Assembly: GCF_035582795.1 (NCBI RefSeq)
Contig: NC_134371.1
Location: 48,215,001 to 48,279,000 of the forward strand
Direction of reading: 5' to 3'
Source: Mycteria americana
Taxonomy: Eukaryota > Chordata > Aves > Ciconiiformes > Ciconiidae
Length of the DNA: 64,000 nt
The translations under genes and the position numbers were made by a program. Below are positions 28,201 to 43,200 of this stretch, piece by piece (within the stretch, counting starts at the first letter, position 1; each line of letters starts with the position of its first letter). The notes beneath the pieces were generated by a model. It was not told the origin of the DNA, ran no database searches, and was given only the letters and a program-made list of their open reading frames with translations.

Positions 28201-31200
28201 ATTGGTGTGAGGACCTGCTTTAATTAGTCTACTACCTGAGAAAATAAAAGCAAATTACAGTACTAAAAGGAATCACTGAAAATGATTTCCTGGAAGTGAG
28301 TCAAGGTTTCCTCTCATCAACATTCAGCACCAGTACCATAGCAAGCAGAAGAAAAAAGAAAGCAAATACAAAACATAACAAGCAGAAAGCAGAGAGGAGG
28401 AAACATTTAACTTAGAGGAGAAAGTCAGGGCTTGAAACTTTGTTTATGAATGTCTCCTTGCAGTGACCTGTATTTGCAAGGGACAGACAAAAAGAGATTT
28501 TAATTCATTTTGCATTATTCTGTACCTGTGCAGGAAGTTAAGGGATACATTTCCATAGGGAATGGAGCCAAAGATGTGCATGCAAATATCTCAGTCTTTA
28601 ACAGATACAGGTTTTTTTCCCCCTTCATCTTGCAATGTACTCAAGCAAAAAAGCCAGCGAATACAAAAAAAGCCAGCTGCCATTAATAAATGCCATTAAT
28701 TCTGCGAAATCTGTACTTCACAAAAGCTGTTCACTTCCTCATTAAAGTTTATTTACTGGTAACAGGGACAGGGTGAGGAAAGAAAAGCAAAATGAGGGTT
28801 TTCAGGACACTGACAGATAATGTCTGATGGTTAGGTCAATTATTTCTTATCAGCAAAAACACTATCTCTACCAGTGTCATTATTTTAGATTATTACTTTA
28901 AATTCATCTTCCTCTACCTCCACTTTCTTTTCATTGCTCCAGCTAGGGAAGAAGCAGCAAAAGCATTTTTTAAAAAATATCATGTTTATTTTTATCAGGT
29001 ACCTCCTCTCCTATGACCTGTTGCAAAGAATTGGCATCATTATTGCAGCTGTTTGCCTGTCTAACAAGGGAGTAACAATATCACCTCTTTGACTACAAGA
29101 AGTTTATAATGAGGGTAAGTCTAAAAGTGCCTAAGTATAATTCAGTGTTAGTTAGATTTAGTCTTCTAAAGACTTGTAGATACTTCTAACATTTTCCCCA
29201 ATGAATATTGCATCAGACAGACCAAACCAAAGGGCAGCTATTCAGAATTTTTAAAAGTGAATAGACCTACAAGATAAGTTTTAGAAAGGACTCCCATTCC
29301 TTTAGATTCAACAGACCACACAAGAAATTAGGCATTTTTGTCACCCTGTTATGTTACCAATAAATTATTGTAAAGTTTATGAATCCTTGTTTCATAGGTT
29401 TCAGGTGTTTTTAGCAAAACATATAAGACTCATGTAGTGGATCCTCAAATCAACTTAACAATGAAACATACCTTTACAATACCTTGATCTGTTTTAAAAC
29501 ATTTGCAACAAGGAAAAATTCTGTGCTCTCAATTATATGCATATGAGCTTCTTGGAGAATAAACAGAACAAGAAATCTGCAAATGTGTAAATAAAGGCAG
29601 AATTTGGTTTCTGTGATCTATCTGTACTACATCATTTTTTTCAGGAATTCATTCATCTTTGCAAATACCCACATGGAAGGTGCAATAAGTGAGATATATG
29701 TAAAGATTCGTACCAAGATATTCAACACCAAGTCTTTCACATGACTCCAAGCAGGCTTTTTTTGTGTTTTCATAGCCATAATCACTATGCCATAGTTTGG
29801 TAGTTATCCAGAGGTCCTCCCGCTTCACACCACTCTCTTTGATGGCTTTTTGGAGGAGAGATTCACAGCCATATCTTTTTGCTGTGTCAAGATGACGAAT
29901 GCCACATTTTTGTAATGCATGGACCACAGCATCATGGGAATAGCCACCTTGATGGGAAGTACCTGAACAAACAAAATCAGAAGTGAATTGTCAGCAGTGA
30001 ATTATGAGGGACATATTTTATCATTCTTTTTAATTTTTGTTTTCATTTTTATATATATTGTCACAGAACCTTCTTACTGAATTTTCATTTCCTAATACTA
30101 AAGAAATGGGAACTGACAGATGTCTAGGCTGGGAAAATACATAAAGTGCTATAATGTTGACACTGATCAGAAATAACTCCACCGAAATCAAATATCAACA
30201 GCATTTAACTGTAAAGAAGTGATTTCAGTAGTCAGGCTGAAAACCATCAAAGAGAAAACACATACTTTATGGAAAGTTAGTATATGGCACTTAATTTTCA
30301 TATAGGAGCACAACATCTACAGATGAAAACATTAACAACAAGAAATAAAATAACTTAAAAAGCAATTTACTTTGCAGAAAGCATATCCTGAAACCTTTAC
30401 TCTGTTGAACTCCTGGTAGCTTCAAGTTATGACTGCATTGTACAACCCCAGAGCGGGCTATACCACAGGTGCAATTCACATAATGTCAAGCTCAGCAGTA
30501 ACCAAAACAATGGAATCCTACACAAGAGTTACAGAATAGGCATACAGGGAGTTTCGGTAACAAAGTACTGAACTCTCATTGTGTAGGTATTCACTGGATG
30601 TGTATTTTGTATGTCAAGGGGACGGAAGGAGGAGGAGACTCAGCAGGAAAAGCAACCAGCAGGAGGACTGTCAGATAAAGAAATGGTTGAGAGCAAGGAG
30701 GATGATGTTTCTACTTACCCTTTCCTGTTAGTTGCTTTTCCTGCCATGAGCCCCTCACCCATTCACCCTCACTCACACACTTCCCACAAAGAGTATTTTC
30801 TACAGTTTGTTGGAGGAAATAGTCAGTTCCAGTCAGCTACCAAAGCCACCTTCCAATTAGTACTTAAAGGCCCTAGTGCTATAAATAATAGTCGGCATGC
30901 AAATGGCTGTGTCACCAACTTCAGAAGGGCCCTGTGCAGTCGTGACAGTTGACAGCAACAGGGTCTTCAGCCACTCCTGAATCTAAATAAAGGACTCCAG
31001 GTCAAATAATATAAAGTGAAATTTGCATCTGCTGTTAATTTTCTCTTTCCCTCCAAACGTAGTATTTATTTGTACATTAAACACTATCTGCATGTTATGA
31101 AATGAAAAAAATGTATACGGCCACCCAGACTGTCAGAAAAAGGAAACAAATGAAAACACGCACAGTTACCTTAGACTCATCCTTAGAGCCTCCCATACCT

Positions 31201-34200
31201 GAACTGGAGAGAGAACGCCCATGGGAGTCTGCATGACTCTCTCACACACGTCATAACAACACATGCAAGAACAAGAACTTACAAAAAGTCCTACTTGCAT
31301 GTAAGGCAAGCCAGGTTCTCCTAAATGCTTATCATTTTTGTTCATTCCTAATCTTAGAAGGAAAGCCAATGATACCTCTGTAGTCTTGCTCAACACTTCA
31401 AGTCATTTAAAATAAAATATAATATGGTCTGATATCACGGACGTACATCTGAGGATCATGACATTCTGCTGATCACAATGGGACAATCCCCACTTTATGT
31501 TCACGACCTACAAAATGTGGAGTATTAAATTCTTTATTTACCTTCATGGATTTTAGAGTGATGAAATTATAATACTATATTCCTACAACTTGGACATGTG
31601 TATCGTAAGTATTTTACCTTCCAAATGTAAACTAAGTTTTAATGTTTTAAAAGAAAAAACTTTAAAACTTTTTTTCTCCATAGCGACTGATTATGATTAA
31701 TAACTGGCTTAATTTCAAGTCATCTAGAAATAACGTCCCTATAACTTGTTTACATCAGTCAAGCTAGATCAACTCACATTTTCAAATCAAAATCTTCATG
31801 AATGCTTTAAGAATTTTATATGAATGCAAGGTCACTACATTGCAACTATGGGCAAAGAACATATATGCAATTATTACATTATTCAGAATAAGGAATTTTA
31901 TTAAAGAATTATATAACTAGCATAGAAAAATTACTACACTTTTTCATAACAATCCCTTCACTTTTAATAAGCTGGTATTGGTGCCAAACAAATGAGGTTG
32001 TAACTATTGTGTCTGTTTCTGGCTGAATGGACACTTCTAAGCACAGAATGAATGGAGTTCATTTAGAGGTCTTGCAAATGGACTCGGACTCTTTTCATGC
32101 ATAACGGATTTCAGTAAGAACATTTAGGACAAACAACTTTTTTTAAATTTAACCCTTTAAAGTGAAAGGGAGAGAGTGGGAAAGAAGGAAAATTCAGAAT
32201 AATTTTGTTATTGTTCCCCATTCAGTGATGGCACGCATACTTGTTTCATGGGAAATAGAGACCAAGATCAGTCTGGAGGAAATTATCTCAATTTCTATGC
32301 CTAAAAATGAATTAGAACAGTCCTGATGCACTAAATAATAATTAAAAGAAAAGCTTAATTATTTAATATTACCACTTTGCAAGCCAACTTAATCATGAAC
32401 AACAGGTTTCTAAGTTAATTATGCTACTAACATAACAGCTTCTAGACTTTAGAAATCAGTTTTCTTGTGTTTACTCATGTGATTAAATGTTACAATTCAT
32501 AGATGTAGAAGGGTGACAAAAGAAGGTGAAGTGACTTAAATTTCTATTTTTTTTTAACAGTTTAAATCCAGATTTAACATTATTTGAACACATTAACATT
32601 CTTACATGTTTGGGATTACCTTTTGTTCACAGAGATGTAATTCACCCTGTACATGTATATTTAAAGACAAAATCCAATCTCACATTTAAGACTAATATGA
32701 ACTCGGACCCATTCCATCCTCTTACTATTTCTAAAAATACTGAATTAATATATTTTTATTCTAGAATTCTCTGATAAAAACAGGAATTTTTTAAATAAAG
32801 TCAAATATACATAAGTCTGGAAAAAAAAATCCCTGTTTTTTAGCTAGTATTTTAACTTTTTTCCTAGGGTAACAGCACTGTTCCCTCACTGACTGAACTA
32901 TCCCAAATTTGACAGATGAAGATGTCTGAGATATTACATTCCTACAGATTTTGTGAAAATTGGTGGTTTGGAGGGGCAAGGATACTGCAGTGGAAATATG
33001 GGTAGGTCGAAGGACACAAATCCATTCAAAACTAGGCTTAATTAGTTATGTTGTTGTTTTCGTCATGATGACTCATCACTTTCTTGATATGCTGAAGAAC
33101 ACAGCTATCAAAACTGGGATGAGAAACATGCTCTGGCAATCCATAAAAAGTTTCAAAAATTATTAGGAAGGTAGAATCCTGTTCACAGTGCTGTTGCTAC
33201 AGGGGGGGGAAGAAAAAAAAAAAAACAAACCCCAAACAAAAAACCCCAAACCAGCAAATCCGCCCCCCCCCCCAAAAGACAAAATCAATAACACTCCCTC
33301 AATCCCCACCCCCACCCCAAACCCCACAACAAAATGTAAAACAACTAACAAACCAAAACGCCACCCCACCCCCAGTTTTATGCACCATCTCAGCTGACTC
33401 TCAGCCTCATTAAACTTTCTGTTCTCCTTCACGGAAGCTGTAGAACTCCAGAAATCCAAAGCACTAACAGCTTTTCAAAAGAGAATCAGGACCTACTTTC
33501 TCTCCCTGCTTTCTCCCTCCCTTTGTGGAGAAGTGTGTCTTCAAGTATTATTTCTCTGAATATACAAAAATGTTCTGTGATATGAATAACTTTGGCTACT
33601 TGAAATCAATGGAATAACTTACATTAGAAGAGTTCCTGTTAGTGAAGCCGCAGCCAGGATATTTAGAGATCATATCACAGATTAATTATCTTATGACATC
33701 AGTACTCAGTACTAAATTAAAACATTTGACAACCAAAACACCTACAAAAATGCCCATTCCTTTGCTGATTTTTTTATCTCCAGGTAATCACTTGAGAAAA
33801 GAACTCTGAAAAGCAAAATCTCAAACATCCTTTTATCAATGTTTACATACTCATTGTATATATATATATGGTATTGTACACCATAATAGGCTTGAAATAC
33901 CTTGTCCTATTGCTTTTATTTCTATTATTTCAACATTATGGCCACATAATGCATCTTATGAATACATTGAAGTTTTTGGTGTCAATACAGTTTGATTTCA
34001 CTAATTATCTTATGAGCAAATTTGATGAAACATAAAACGTTGCCTACACATACAGCAAATGAACATATAACACATTTCAAGGTTTATTGCTAATGCATTC
34101 ACAAAACCACATGCCTCTTCTATAGAATGGCTCAAGGATAAGCAATCCTTACTTACTGTCCTTGCTTACTGTCTTACCTCCTCCTCCACCATTCATATGA

Positions 34201-37200
34201 TCCTCTGACAAGCTGATTCAGATTGTTAAATGGCCAAAAAAGTGTATCGTTTTAGAATTATTCATGAACCTGAATTACTCCCCAGAGGGGAAAAAACCAC
34301 TAAATTTCAGGCAAGGGATGTGGCAAGAAAAGTTCCCCCTTTAGCAGCAACAGTTAAATAATTTGATATATTCAGTGTTTTTATTAAAATCAAAAGAAAA
34401 AGAAAAATCACAGTTGTGTTCAAGCCAACAACCAAATGATCAGAAAGACCTTCTCCAACTTGTCTCCTGGAGTCTTTCTTTCCATTATGTTCCCCAACAC
34501 TGTCCCTAGAGCTGCTCTCAGACAACCAGATAACGTCACACTAACTTTCTGTAACCACAGCACTAGAACTCAAGTGTTCTTACTGCTGTATTTTGGCATA
34601 GTTTTTACTTAACAGGGTCAGTTACTCTGAAAATCATATTTAGCATCACATGACAAAGTATTCACGCCATCCTCTCTCCTTTTGTAGAGTGTAGGGCTTT
34701 CCTCTGCAGCAGGTGAAAACAAAGTCGAGGTTGTTATGAAGCTATTATATTCTACAGCTTTTATAAGGCGACTACAGAGTACTTCCAGTTATGGGATCCA
34801 AATTTAGTCACAATCAGTTTTATAAAATAACTTGCACATTTTACTCAGAGTCTAGATGCCACTAAGAGTGGCACCTAATATATATATAATGGAGCAGCTG
34901 CCCTTGCAGGAATGGAACCTATAGAGATTATGGGTTTCTAGAAGAACTGGTAGGACAATGTCAATGATAACTGAAAGGCAGTGAGCAGACTTGTATTATA
35001 TAACCAATGCTTTGGTCAGAACTAAAGCAGCACACAGGTTTATCAAACTCAGTCATTTAAGGCCATCAAAGCTGTATAAAAGTTACAGAACCAACTGCAT
35101 TTTGTGAGGCTACAACACAAAAATGTCAGTGCAGTGCTGTAACACCAATAAACAGGTGCCAATAGAAGTTGTTGTGTACAAACATGGTGCAACATGAGCT
35201 ACAGTAGTTGAAGTATGGGCATGAATTTGCTTCTGCAAACCTCAAACGACAGTGAGGATGACCCTGCCAGCACTGGAGTAAGGCAAGTACTTCCATACTG
35301 TAACAACATACTGGTATAAGAAGATTCACCAGAGAATTCCTGATAGAGGTCTTGGTTGCATTTACACACAGTTTATGGCATTACAGCTGTACTGTATGGA
35401 TGTGGTATTTTCACATTTCTAAATAATATCACCAAGCTAATGAAACATTGTTAATAGAACTGGCCTATGTAAAGTCTAGAAATTACACCACAAAGTTTCT
35501 CTTGCCTCTGTAAAAGCTATCTGGATTATGGATATTACTTTTTTTTTAATGTAAGTTTTACTTTGGTAATATTTATCTTTTTTTTTTCTGAATATGATCC
35601 ATTGCTTAGTGCAAAGGGGTCACTCTGGGACTGTTTCTCTCCTGTGTGACTTGGTTAGAATAAGCTCATAGAATTCAATAACATGAGGAAGAAAACGCAG
35701 CAAGCGTGATTTTCAACTCTGCAATTCTACTCAGGCAACTCTACACAGGCACCAGGGAACAGAATGGAGGAATATGGCCTTGCCACAATGCAAAAGGGTA
35801 GGAGAGCGCCATTACATGTTTATTATGTATCCAGGGAAAGGGAAGCCAGAATTGCTAGTTTTCTCTCTTCTCGAGAGGAAGGAAGAAATGGCAATGAGCC
35901 ACTGTTGACAGAAGCACTCTATTCCCTCCATCCCAAAGAGGCTCTGACTGTAAAAGATATTCAGATTATCTACTGTAAAATGACCGTACATTTCTGACCA
36001 CTGACCTGCCATTTATCTAGTCAGAACTTTAGAAAAGGAGGTATAAAAGCAACTTCTCAGAATGTGTCTCACAACAAACCCAGAAAGTCTGCAAGTAGCA
36101 TTTATCACCAGTGGGATGCTATGGCTGTGATATGGCACCAATTCACTAATGTATTTCTGGCAGCAAAAATACACTATCACTCAAAAAATGAAAATATTTT
36201 TTCTGTAGCAGTAAAGAGCTTTCCACTGGAAAGTGCCAGCTATTTAAATTATTCAGCTGTTGTATACAAATATTTTTATCATGCACAACTTCTCAAATTT
36301 ATAGGGAAGGACAACTCTGGAAAGTAATCTATACATTTGAAAGGCAATTATGAATGTGTAATCCATGTAGAAATTTCATAAGCAGAGCAGCAGCACACAT
36401 TTATTTAAATGCCTTTACAGACAGACTGCCAAATCTTGAAGCCTTTTCTTTCGCTCCACACTTTCCCACCACTGTGAGAACTATTTCTCATTAACAACCA
36501 AATTGGTTTCAGATGCTCTGCTATAAGATGTTACCTTAGAAACCATTTGGTAAAAGACTGTGGCTTCCTTCCATACAAATCTCAAGCAGTGAAAAGGCAG
36601 ATTTTCTGGCATAAATCAAATCCAATTTCTAGGGTTCACTAAGCCTTTTCTCCTCAGAATAATGTTTTGTGACTAGATCTTAGCAGTTAATAGTGCACGA
36701 AGAATTGCTGGTGTGAACCAGTTTTAAATGATTTTCATTCTATTGCCTTTGTTAACTGAATTGAAATTACTTCCAGTACTTATCATACCTTGATAGAACT
36801 TTTAACTTCATAACTAATAAGGATATGTACTATATAGAGTGAATAAATACCCTGAATAAAAATATTAATGTTATTTTCCTCCCCTTTAATACATCTCCTT
36901 AAACTACTCTATCTGATAAAGATTACATTAATTGATTAACAACATTAAACATTTGGAAATACTTCACAATAAATGAGACAGACCTGTGACAATTTTTTCC
37001 TCCTCCAAGCAACTTCCACAAAAAAGAACGATCAAAAGGAAAAAAAAAAAAAGCCCATACTCTGTACGTAAGTAGGACATTATCATAATCATTCCTGCTG
37101 TGAAAGTTTCACTTTAAAGTTACATAAATCATTTACAATTAAGCATAATCAACATACAATTAAGTAGAGGGATAGTAATTTTAAAATGTGTAGTGACTAT

Positions 37201-40200
37201 GAGACCAATAATTCAAAAACACTTAGAATATTGTAAAGATAATATTATAGAAAAAATTAGAGAACTGCTATTTATAGTGACTTGTAGCTTACAAGATGAA
37301 AATATGTGTACAATAACTCATCATTATAAGATCCTAATGCAAGATGACGACTAGTTTTTGACAGCGCCCTTCATACCTACCAGACTACTTACAGAATAAG
37401 TGCAATTGTGAATCATTACAAGATCCTGCTCCTGCAATATCATGTGACACTGCAAGGTCTGAGACTTGCAGTGTCCCACTGCTAAATAATTGCATTCATG
37501 AGTTCGAAGGACAGTGGCAACCCAGCTATCCATAGTGCAAACTAAAAGTGATCAATAAAGAATGTTTCTGATCAAATGGGTTTCCCCCCCCCCACACATC
37601 ATCTAAGAATTAAAAATGTATTTTCTCAAGGTTTCCAAGACAAACAACATTTCTTGTAGCCCCTCCTCTCACATTGCACATTCAACCTTAGAATAGTATG
37701 TATTAGAATGCAAAGCACTTCCATTCAGGCGTTGAGCCTGGGGAACAGAGCTTACAGTTATGAAACTGATGTAAAGCCACAAAGATGGCTTTCCCCTTTC
37801 TCTCCCCTCTTCCCTCGTAACAAGGATTTTGTATCACTCTCTGTGCTGGAGGTACTTGGCATAAACATTAGAAGAACTGAAGAAAGTTTAGGAATCAGCA
37901 TCTTCCTCTTCCCCATTTGGAGGCATGAGGAACTACTGCAGTTTAGGTTACAGCAGCATGTGACATCACTATTCAATGCTGCCAAAACTATGCTAGGGAG
38001 GTCTGGCAAAGAAAAGAGGTATGATGACTAAAATCTGCTACATGAAGGTTGAAAGATAAAAGTCAGCTTTCTTTTTTTCCCCCGCAAAGTTTGGTATAAT
38101 TTTTCTACATTACAGGATCATGGTGAAAGACAAAAGTTAAATACACCAGAGCTTGCTGCTCTGTTAATTTCAAACTGGTGACAAATAATTTGTTTATCTA
38201 GTGGGCAATTAAGTTTCCAACACTTAAAAGTATTAAGGGCATCAGCACATTTAAAAGCATACACATAAAGTGCCTCTGCTTATACTGATAAAGGCTTTAA
38301 TTATTAAACAGTGATAGAAACCTAAATTTGTTTTTTATTACTTAGACTTAGTGATGGACATTTAAAATTCAATATCACATCAGCAACAGTGTGATTACCA
38401 AAAAGAATCCAGCATGAGAAAGGAAGCTACCTTTCTGCTATTAAATCACAGTTCATATGTCAAAATATAAATAGGGTAAAATCCTCAGCAAAATTTTAAA
38501 AAGCTGACCTCATAGATTTGTAGGTGCACAAAGAGAACAAAGAAGCAACTTCCCCCAGAAAAAGAAATTATTTCTGTACTGTGTAAACTCTGAAATAAGC
38601 AAAAATTGGCCCAGCATTTTGCCCCAGATGCATTTACTAGTACCCTTTAAAACAACATTTGTATAGCATTCAGTCTTTTTTAAAGAATAAAACACCACCA
38701 GACTGGAAACAGGTGAAGTGAGAAGAAAGCAAGGAAGGTAGGAGCTCAGCAGGTTTAGTCAGGTTAGGAGAGGATACTGCTTCGTTCCACTGTCTACAAA
38801 TACACAGCTGCCTAGAATATGGCCACATTTTGTACATGAGAGAAGTGAAATATCTGGAGGCCCTCAAAGCTCAAGTACAACTTCTCAAGGTCAGATCTAC
38901 TGAAACTGTGGATGAATTGAGACAGAAAGATTTATAGATGTGGCATTTTGTTCATCACAAGAGGCTATTAAGGAAACTTGGTAACCATGGGTGAGAAGCA
39001 AAGTCCTGACAGAGTTAAAAAAAAAAAAAGCGCGAGACATAAAACAAAGGGAAGAAATAAACAGCCAGTTCTTATTACAGGATAAGATTAATAGGGGGGA
39101 ATGCCATAGGTCTTGGTATCAGGACCGCTGTTCCATAAATTTCCTTAAGAACTGAAGCCATGAAGAAACAAGAGGCATGAATAAAAAAAAAAGGCAGTAA
39201 CAGTGGAGAATGACAAAAAGCGAAGGCTTGATTCTGCTGCCATTGAATTGAAAAGCAAAATCTCATTTGATTCCAATCCCAGCAGAAGCGGGTCTTTTTT
39301 GACCACAGCTAAGTTTAAGAATGAATACGAGCAACTCTAGGATTAATAATTAAGAAGTAGGTAACTGGATTAGTAATACATAATGGAAGGAAATGTTAAA
39401 ATATTTCCACTCAGCATTAAGATTCAAGTTATATGCAGCATTTTGATGAAAAAAACCCCAACACAACCTAATGTAATGAAAGTGGAGTAATCTGATTCCA
39501 TGTTTTTCTCCAGAAAAATCCCACTTGTTGTGAAAAGAACTGGGAACAATATAAGAACTCTTGTACGGCTGCAATGCAAATGAGGCATTGTCTTAAACAA
39601 TGCAATCAGCGAAGTCAGGAAAAACTTACTTTTACAATTTATTTACTTAGATAAAGTTACAGCTGAATATCAGAAATCTTATCTATGGAACACCCTGAAA
39701 CGAGGACAGGAGAGATTTTAATGGTTTCCCTTGAGTATGGAGGGATTCTATGTGTGTGTCTCTGTGTATTATTTTACCATGTTAGTAGTGCAACATACTG
39801 ACAAATGCAGTAAAAATGCAACTTAAGCAAGTTAGTAGTGCTGTAAGTTAACTGACACCATATTATTTGTTGGGATTGGTTTTTACTCCTACCAGGTTTT
39901 GTCTATTTGACTAGCAGCTGTTCAGAGCAATACCTGTCTGCTTTCCCAGTTACAGTGCCTAGCATAATGGCACTGTCCATTCTTGAATGATCTTCCGTAA
40001 AGAACATCATTACTAATAATAAAATACTCACTGTGTGTGACACGGGTAAGGCACGACTATAAAGACTTGATTATTTTGGTTAGTAATTGCCTGTCCTGAA
40101 GCCCCTTCCCAAACAAGCGTGCAATTAATTTTATCCTTTAATAGGAGGGGATCATTAGAGAACTTTTTATCTCATCAAGTTGTTATTAATTCTAGCTACC

Positions 40201-43200
40201 CTAAGGATTACATAGAAAGCAACTTTACAAGAAAACTTTCTATGAATTTTTGGTATCACCAGCACATCTTGTCAGGAAATCACATGCTATTTGATCAACC
40301 CCCCCCGAATTTAATTATTACTGTCCCTAAAAAAACCCCCAAACAAACAAAAAAAACCCACAAAACCCCCTCTTCTAATGGGACTATAACTACCATATCA
40401 AAGGGATGAAGACAGTTTCACTAGAGAGAGCCAGAACAAGCCTTAAGAGATGTCTATAATTGGTGTTTTGGGGACCTTTTGTAATAAGGCTTTTTTTTTT
40501 TTAATAGAATAAAGCGTTCAGTGAAATGTATTGGTAAAGTTCACGAACAAATCAAATACTTTTTACCACTAAGAGACTTCAACAAGTTTTGCTCCTACCA
40601 CAACGCCTTCCAACAAAGAGCAATGCCATGCTGAATTCAACCATTCAGCACATGACCTTGAAAAAGCTTCCTAATATTTCACTTACAGGAAGAAAAGCCC
40701 TTGTGCTACCAAATTATATCCAAATGCTTTAGAGGGTAGCATTTTTACCCCTCAGACTTATTAAAAAAAAAAAAGTGTCAGCTTTCTAAGCAGGGGCTTC
40801 CTACTGAACAGAAGTAAGCACGAACAGTACAAACTGCATTTTTCTTCCAAAGCCTGAAGAGGATGATATTGTGTGCATCACTTTGACATGTGATCCATTT
40901 TTGAGCACATTGCTTTAGATAAGCACCAAGTCTCCTGTAGTTAAATTAATACAATGTAAGAATATGTAATTCTCTACTATAGTACAAAGACGCACGAAGT
41001 ATGTGATTCTCGGATACATGTAGCTCCTATGAAAAAGTGTAACTACACCAACTCCAAAACAGTGTCATTTTGTATCAGTTATTTGTCCTGTATTTCTAAA
41101 ACACTAATAAAATAAGTCTTGCAAATATGGAAAGAAATTAAAGCTATCTTATTAGCAAGACAGCAAATGCATCCATCTTCTACAGCAATCTAAAGCCATT
41201 ATAAGGTAATGTACTCTCTGGGGCATAGCTTTACACCTGTATCAAGTATTAGGGCCAAAATGTCAATTCATTTCAGACTTAAGCCTGCTCTAGTTGAAAG
41301 CAGCCTTTGTAATGAAAATTATCATTGACCGTAAACATGCCTGACCCTCTGCATACGAATAATATTGGCCAACACAATTGTTAGAACCAAACCATAAGGA
41401 ATAAAAAGTTATCAACAATTTTTATAATCATACAATAAACAAGATGTAGGTTATTTTTATTTGTTAACTAAAACTTTAGCTATACAGCATGTTTCTAACA
41501 CAAAGGTGGGCTGCCTTATAATAATTGGTAGGTGTCTCAGGAAAGTCAAGTTGTTTTACCATTGCTAGTAGACTTGTCTTTCTGCTGGACACAAGACAGC
41601 TACAATACAGTATGAATATGCATGTAAGTAAATACAGAATTTTGGATGTACAGAATTTGGCATGTTATTCCAAGTAACCTTTCAGACTGATCATAAATTT
41701 TGCAGACAACATAGCCTTCTCTGGTGTCCAAATCCATGTTTCTCGCTAGAGATTTTACTGGAAATGGATCCTCCTCACCAAGAACAGTTTGTGTAAGCGA
41801 GCGCAGAGCATCAGACAGAGAATGGTAACCTAATGAAAGACCACTTAACTTCCTCCCTTCCCGTCTCCCCTTTTGCATCAAACCTCAACCAACTTGTTCA
41901 ACTTCTCCTATACAAATTTGGAATCCAAAGCAGCTGTGATACAGAAACCCATTAAAAAAAAGAAAACCCAGTTAAAAAACCACCACCACAACACCTTTTG
42001 ACAACTGAAGCTTGAACAGAAAGATCAGCTATTTTTGACAGAATGCTATCCTAGGCTGCTGTTGCACTCTCTCTCCAGTAACTCGTTCTGTCTGAGAAAC
42101 ACGTTACGCCTCCTTCTCCACCTCTCAGCTGCTACGAAAGGGGTTTCATCACTTGGAAGTAACTTGCATATCTATCTCATCTGCCTTCCAGTTGACATGA
42201 CTGGATAGTTGCAACCATTTTAACACAGCATGTTTATCTCTCTGAAGCTTTTAGGAAGATTATCTAGCAACAGAGGCAACATGCATATCTGTCCTCTCAA
42301 AGATGACTTTTCATAGATAACAATTATGTCTGCGTGTTTAGAAGGATAAGAAATAACAAAAAAACAATCAAATCTTAAATCCTGCAGAAAATGGCCTTGC
42401 AGAAAACATGTCCTCATTGATGAAAATTCTCCTCTACTTTACAGCTAAGCAAATTTTTTGCGCTGCAAACAGTAGTTAATGCAGTAAGGCTGTAACAAAA
42501 ATAAGCCATTAATTTGCAAAAGAGTAGTTAAGTGGGAACACCTACCATAAATAAAGATCCCATTGTGTTAGGCTGCATATCATGGTATTTATAGCTTGAC
42601 CACAAATGCAAGTGTGGTGAGTCTTGAGCTTCCCCACCACAGAGGCTTCTTTTCTTAAATCCGCAGTGTTTTGCGCCATACATCAAGGATTTCTTAAAAT
42701 TATCTGACTGGTTCCTATCTATTACAAGATCCTGAAAAAAGCTGCAGAATGTATAAGCAATATGTCAAGTGTTAGTCTAGCAAGACAAGAACAGGTGAGT
42801 GAAGTCAAAGAACTAAATCCTTCTGTCCATGACACCACTGTAAGTCAAGAGAAGCTCCTTGAAAGCCATACCTGACAGAAGTTACTGGGCCAGAAAATTT
42901 CAAATTAATTCTCTTGATCTTCTATGTTGCTATCCATTTACTGTGGTTTGAGTTCAGGCTTGACAATCAACTCTACTCAGTACTTACTAATATAACAAAA
43001 GGACAGCAAGCAGCATGCTATTTGGTAGAGAGTACAAAGGAGTTTTTCTGCCTGTTTACTTTCTAGTCAGCTTATTCTTCCAATCACCTAAGAAATATAT
43101 TGCAATCTCCAATTAAAAAAAAAAAAAAGGTGGTTCTGCAGATGGTCTGAAATACAGTTCAGCATATACTGAAACAATGGACATAAGACAACTGAGTCCA

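Larger units (their letters stand above)
22169..29713 (-). other. AKR intron 2
   Basis: 7.5 kb, with a weak GTACGA donor and a strong T-rich acceptor. It holds CR1-like fragments near 24816 and at 25325-25440, CA-rich simple sequence near 25160-25240, and an A18 run at 27943-27960. No additional exon is needed, because exons 2 and 3 join in phase. Confidence 0.8.

Noticed and set aside
30611..30952. 113-codon open frame, plus strand, with a charged N-terminus
   Set aside because: No recognisable domain or conserved start context, antisense in AKR intron 1; probably chance.
33163..33459. Glycine- and proline-rich frames on both strands
   Set aside because: They are translations of the low-complexity A/C tract with its C11 run, not genes.
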